A DNA stretch of 14,476 nt from JANWHZ01 sp035545555 (GTDB taxonomy: Bacteria; Patescibacteriota; Saccharimonadia; Saccharimonadales; UBA4665): NCBI GenBank assembly GCA_035545555.1, contig DASZYD010000018.1, positions 1 to 14,476 of the forward strand, written 5' to 3'. Shown here piece by piece: positions 14,020 through 14,476 of this stretch (position 1 is the first letter of the stretch; each line of letters begins with the position of its first letter). The notes beneath the pieces were generated by a model. That model saw only the letters and a program-made list of their open reading frames with translations. It had not been told where the DNA came from and did no database searches. The translations under genes and the position numbers were made by a program.

Positions 14020-14476
14020 GCCATTGCCGTCGATGGTGTGGGGCGGAGCGGGTCCTGGATAATGACGCGGCGGTTCGTAATCTCGACAATCTGCGAGCGA
14101 TCGACACTCAACTCGCCTCCTGTCAGGCGTTTCCAAAGCGATTGCGCTACATAGAGTTTTTGCACGTACATCGTCGTGGTCTCGACGGCGTAATCACTTA
14201 CCTTGCCGACCGGCTCACGACCCACGGTTTGCACCGGCTTCCCGACAAGCTGGAAATCCATGGCTAGTACGTTCTGCAGGCGCACCAGGTCGTCCGGCTC
14301 GGCCAGCACGTCGTGATCGTTAATAATGTAGCCGCGCGGCGACGATTCGCGGATATCCTGGTCGAGCAGGATGAGCGGGCGCTTATCCACGCTGTCGCTG
14401 ACATAAAAACCCTCGACTTTAAGGTTACGTGGGTTGAAGATCGGCGCCTGCACGTACGCCACCGGGCCGCCGCTCC
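14007..14476 (-). CDS. PRC-barrel domain protein (5' end beyond the window)
   Basis: The frame is open to the window edge, so the N-terminus is missing; 155 residues can be read, beginning SGGPVAYVQAPIFNP. Two PRC-barrel-like modules follow each other. The first (about 1-80) contains NPRNLKVEGFYVSD and RGYIINDHDVL. The second (about 81-145) begins GKPVQTVGREPVGKVSDY and contains MYVQKLYVAQSL and VEITNRRVIIQD. PRC barrels are small beta domains found in RimM, photosynthetic reaction centre H subunits and many proteins of unknown role; no specific function is assigned. It is convergent with recX, with only 7 bases between their stops. A GTG at 14462 is not taken as the start because coding sequence continues upstream in frame. 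Confidence 0.8.
   Translation of the reverse strand, partial: SGGPVAYVQAPIFNPRNLKVEGFYVSDSVDKRPLILLDQDIRESSPRGYIINDHDVLAEPDDLVRLQNVLAMDFQLVGKPVQTVGREPVGKVSDYAVETTTMYVQKLYVAQSLWKRLTGGELSVDRSQIVEITNRRVIIQDPLRPTPSTAMAPAA

Overview
The window looks like part of the chromosome of a Candidate Phyla Radiation bacterium, most likely a GC-rich Candidatus Saccharibacteria (TM7) lineage. This is inferred from three things: the gene set, the pilin sequence (a KARDSKRQTD-type segment followed by AYYAENAYYP), and a compact layout with repeated 4-bp ATGA stop/start overlaps. TGA works as a stop codon here (pilM, pilN, pilO, the first minor pilin, second mazG), which argues against the lineages that recode UGA to glycine. 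No search could be run, so the taxonomy is tentative.

Layout. (1) Bases 1-1741, plus strand: the last 17 codons of an upstream gene (probably ruvA), complete ruvB, and a two-helix membrane protein with a bacterial PH domain. (2) Bases 1751-10708, minus strand, so convergent with the first block: a type IV pilus cluster. In transcription order it is pilB (extension ATPase), pilC (platform), the major pilin, three minor pilins (PilV-, PilW- and PilX-like), pilM, pilN, pilO and a small membrane protein in the place where pilP normally sits. Candidate promoters and one clear intrinsic terminator divide it into units: pilBC, a strongly promoted single-gene major pilin unit, the minor-pilin operon, and pilMNO plus the small gene. 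(3) Bases 10896-11517, plus strand: a less GC-rich insertion-like pair, a 37-codon ORF overlapping a PIN-domain gene, which resembles a very small toxin-antitoxin module. (4) Bases 11604-13999, plus strand: recA, two tandem paralogous MazG-type pyrophosphohydrolases, and recX. (5) Bases 14007-14476, minus strand: the C-terminal part of a double PRC-barrel protein, cut off by the window edge.

How the genes fit together. PilM (cytoplasmic, actin-like), PilN and PilO (bitopic) and the 102-residue protein would form the inner alignment complex. PilC and the hexameric PilB would drive polymerisation of the major pilin, and the minor pilins would start or cap the fibre. No outer-membrane secretin (PilQ), no retraction ATPase (PilT) and no prepilin peptidase lie in the window; the missing secretin fits a single-membrane cell. 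The cluster lies between RuvB and RecA/RecX, so pili and the recombination machinery are neighbours, which is compatible with DNA uptake but does not prove it.

The most interesting points are the small ORF/PIN pair, the duplicated MazG between recA and recX, the large cysteine-bearing tip-pilin candidate lacking Glu5, and the minor-pilin promoter that overlaps the pilin terminator and would give an almost leaderless mRNA. No tRNA, rRNA, CRISPR array, insertion sequence or attachment site was recognised, and no gene-free stretch exceeds 300 bases.
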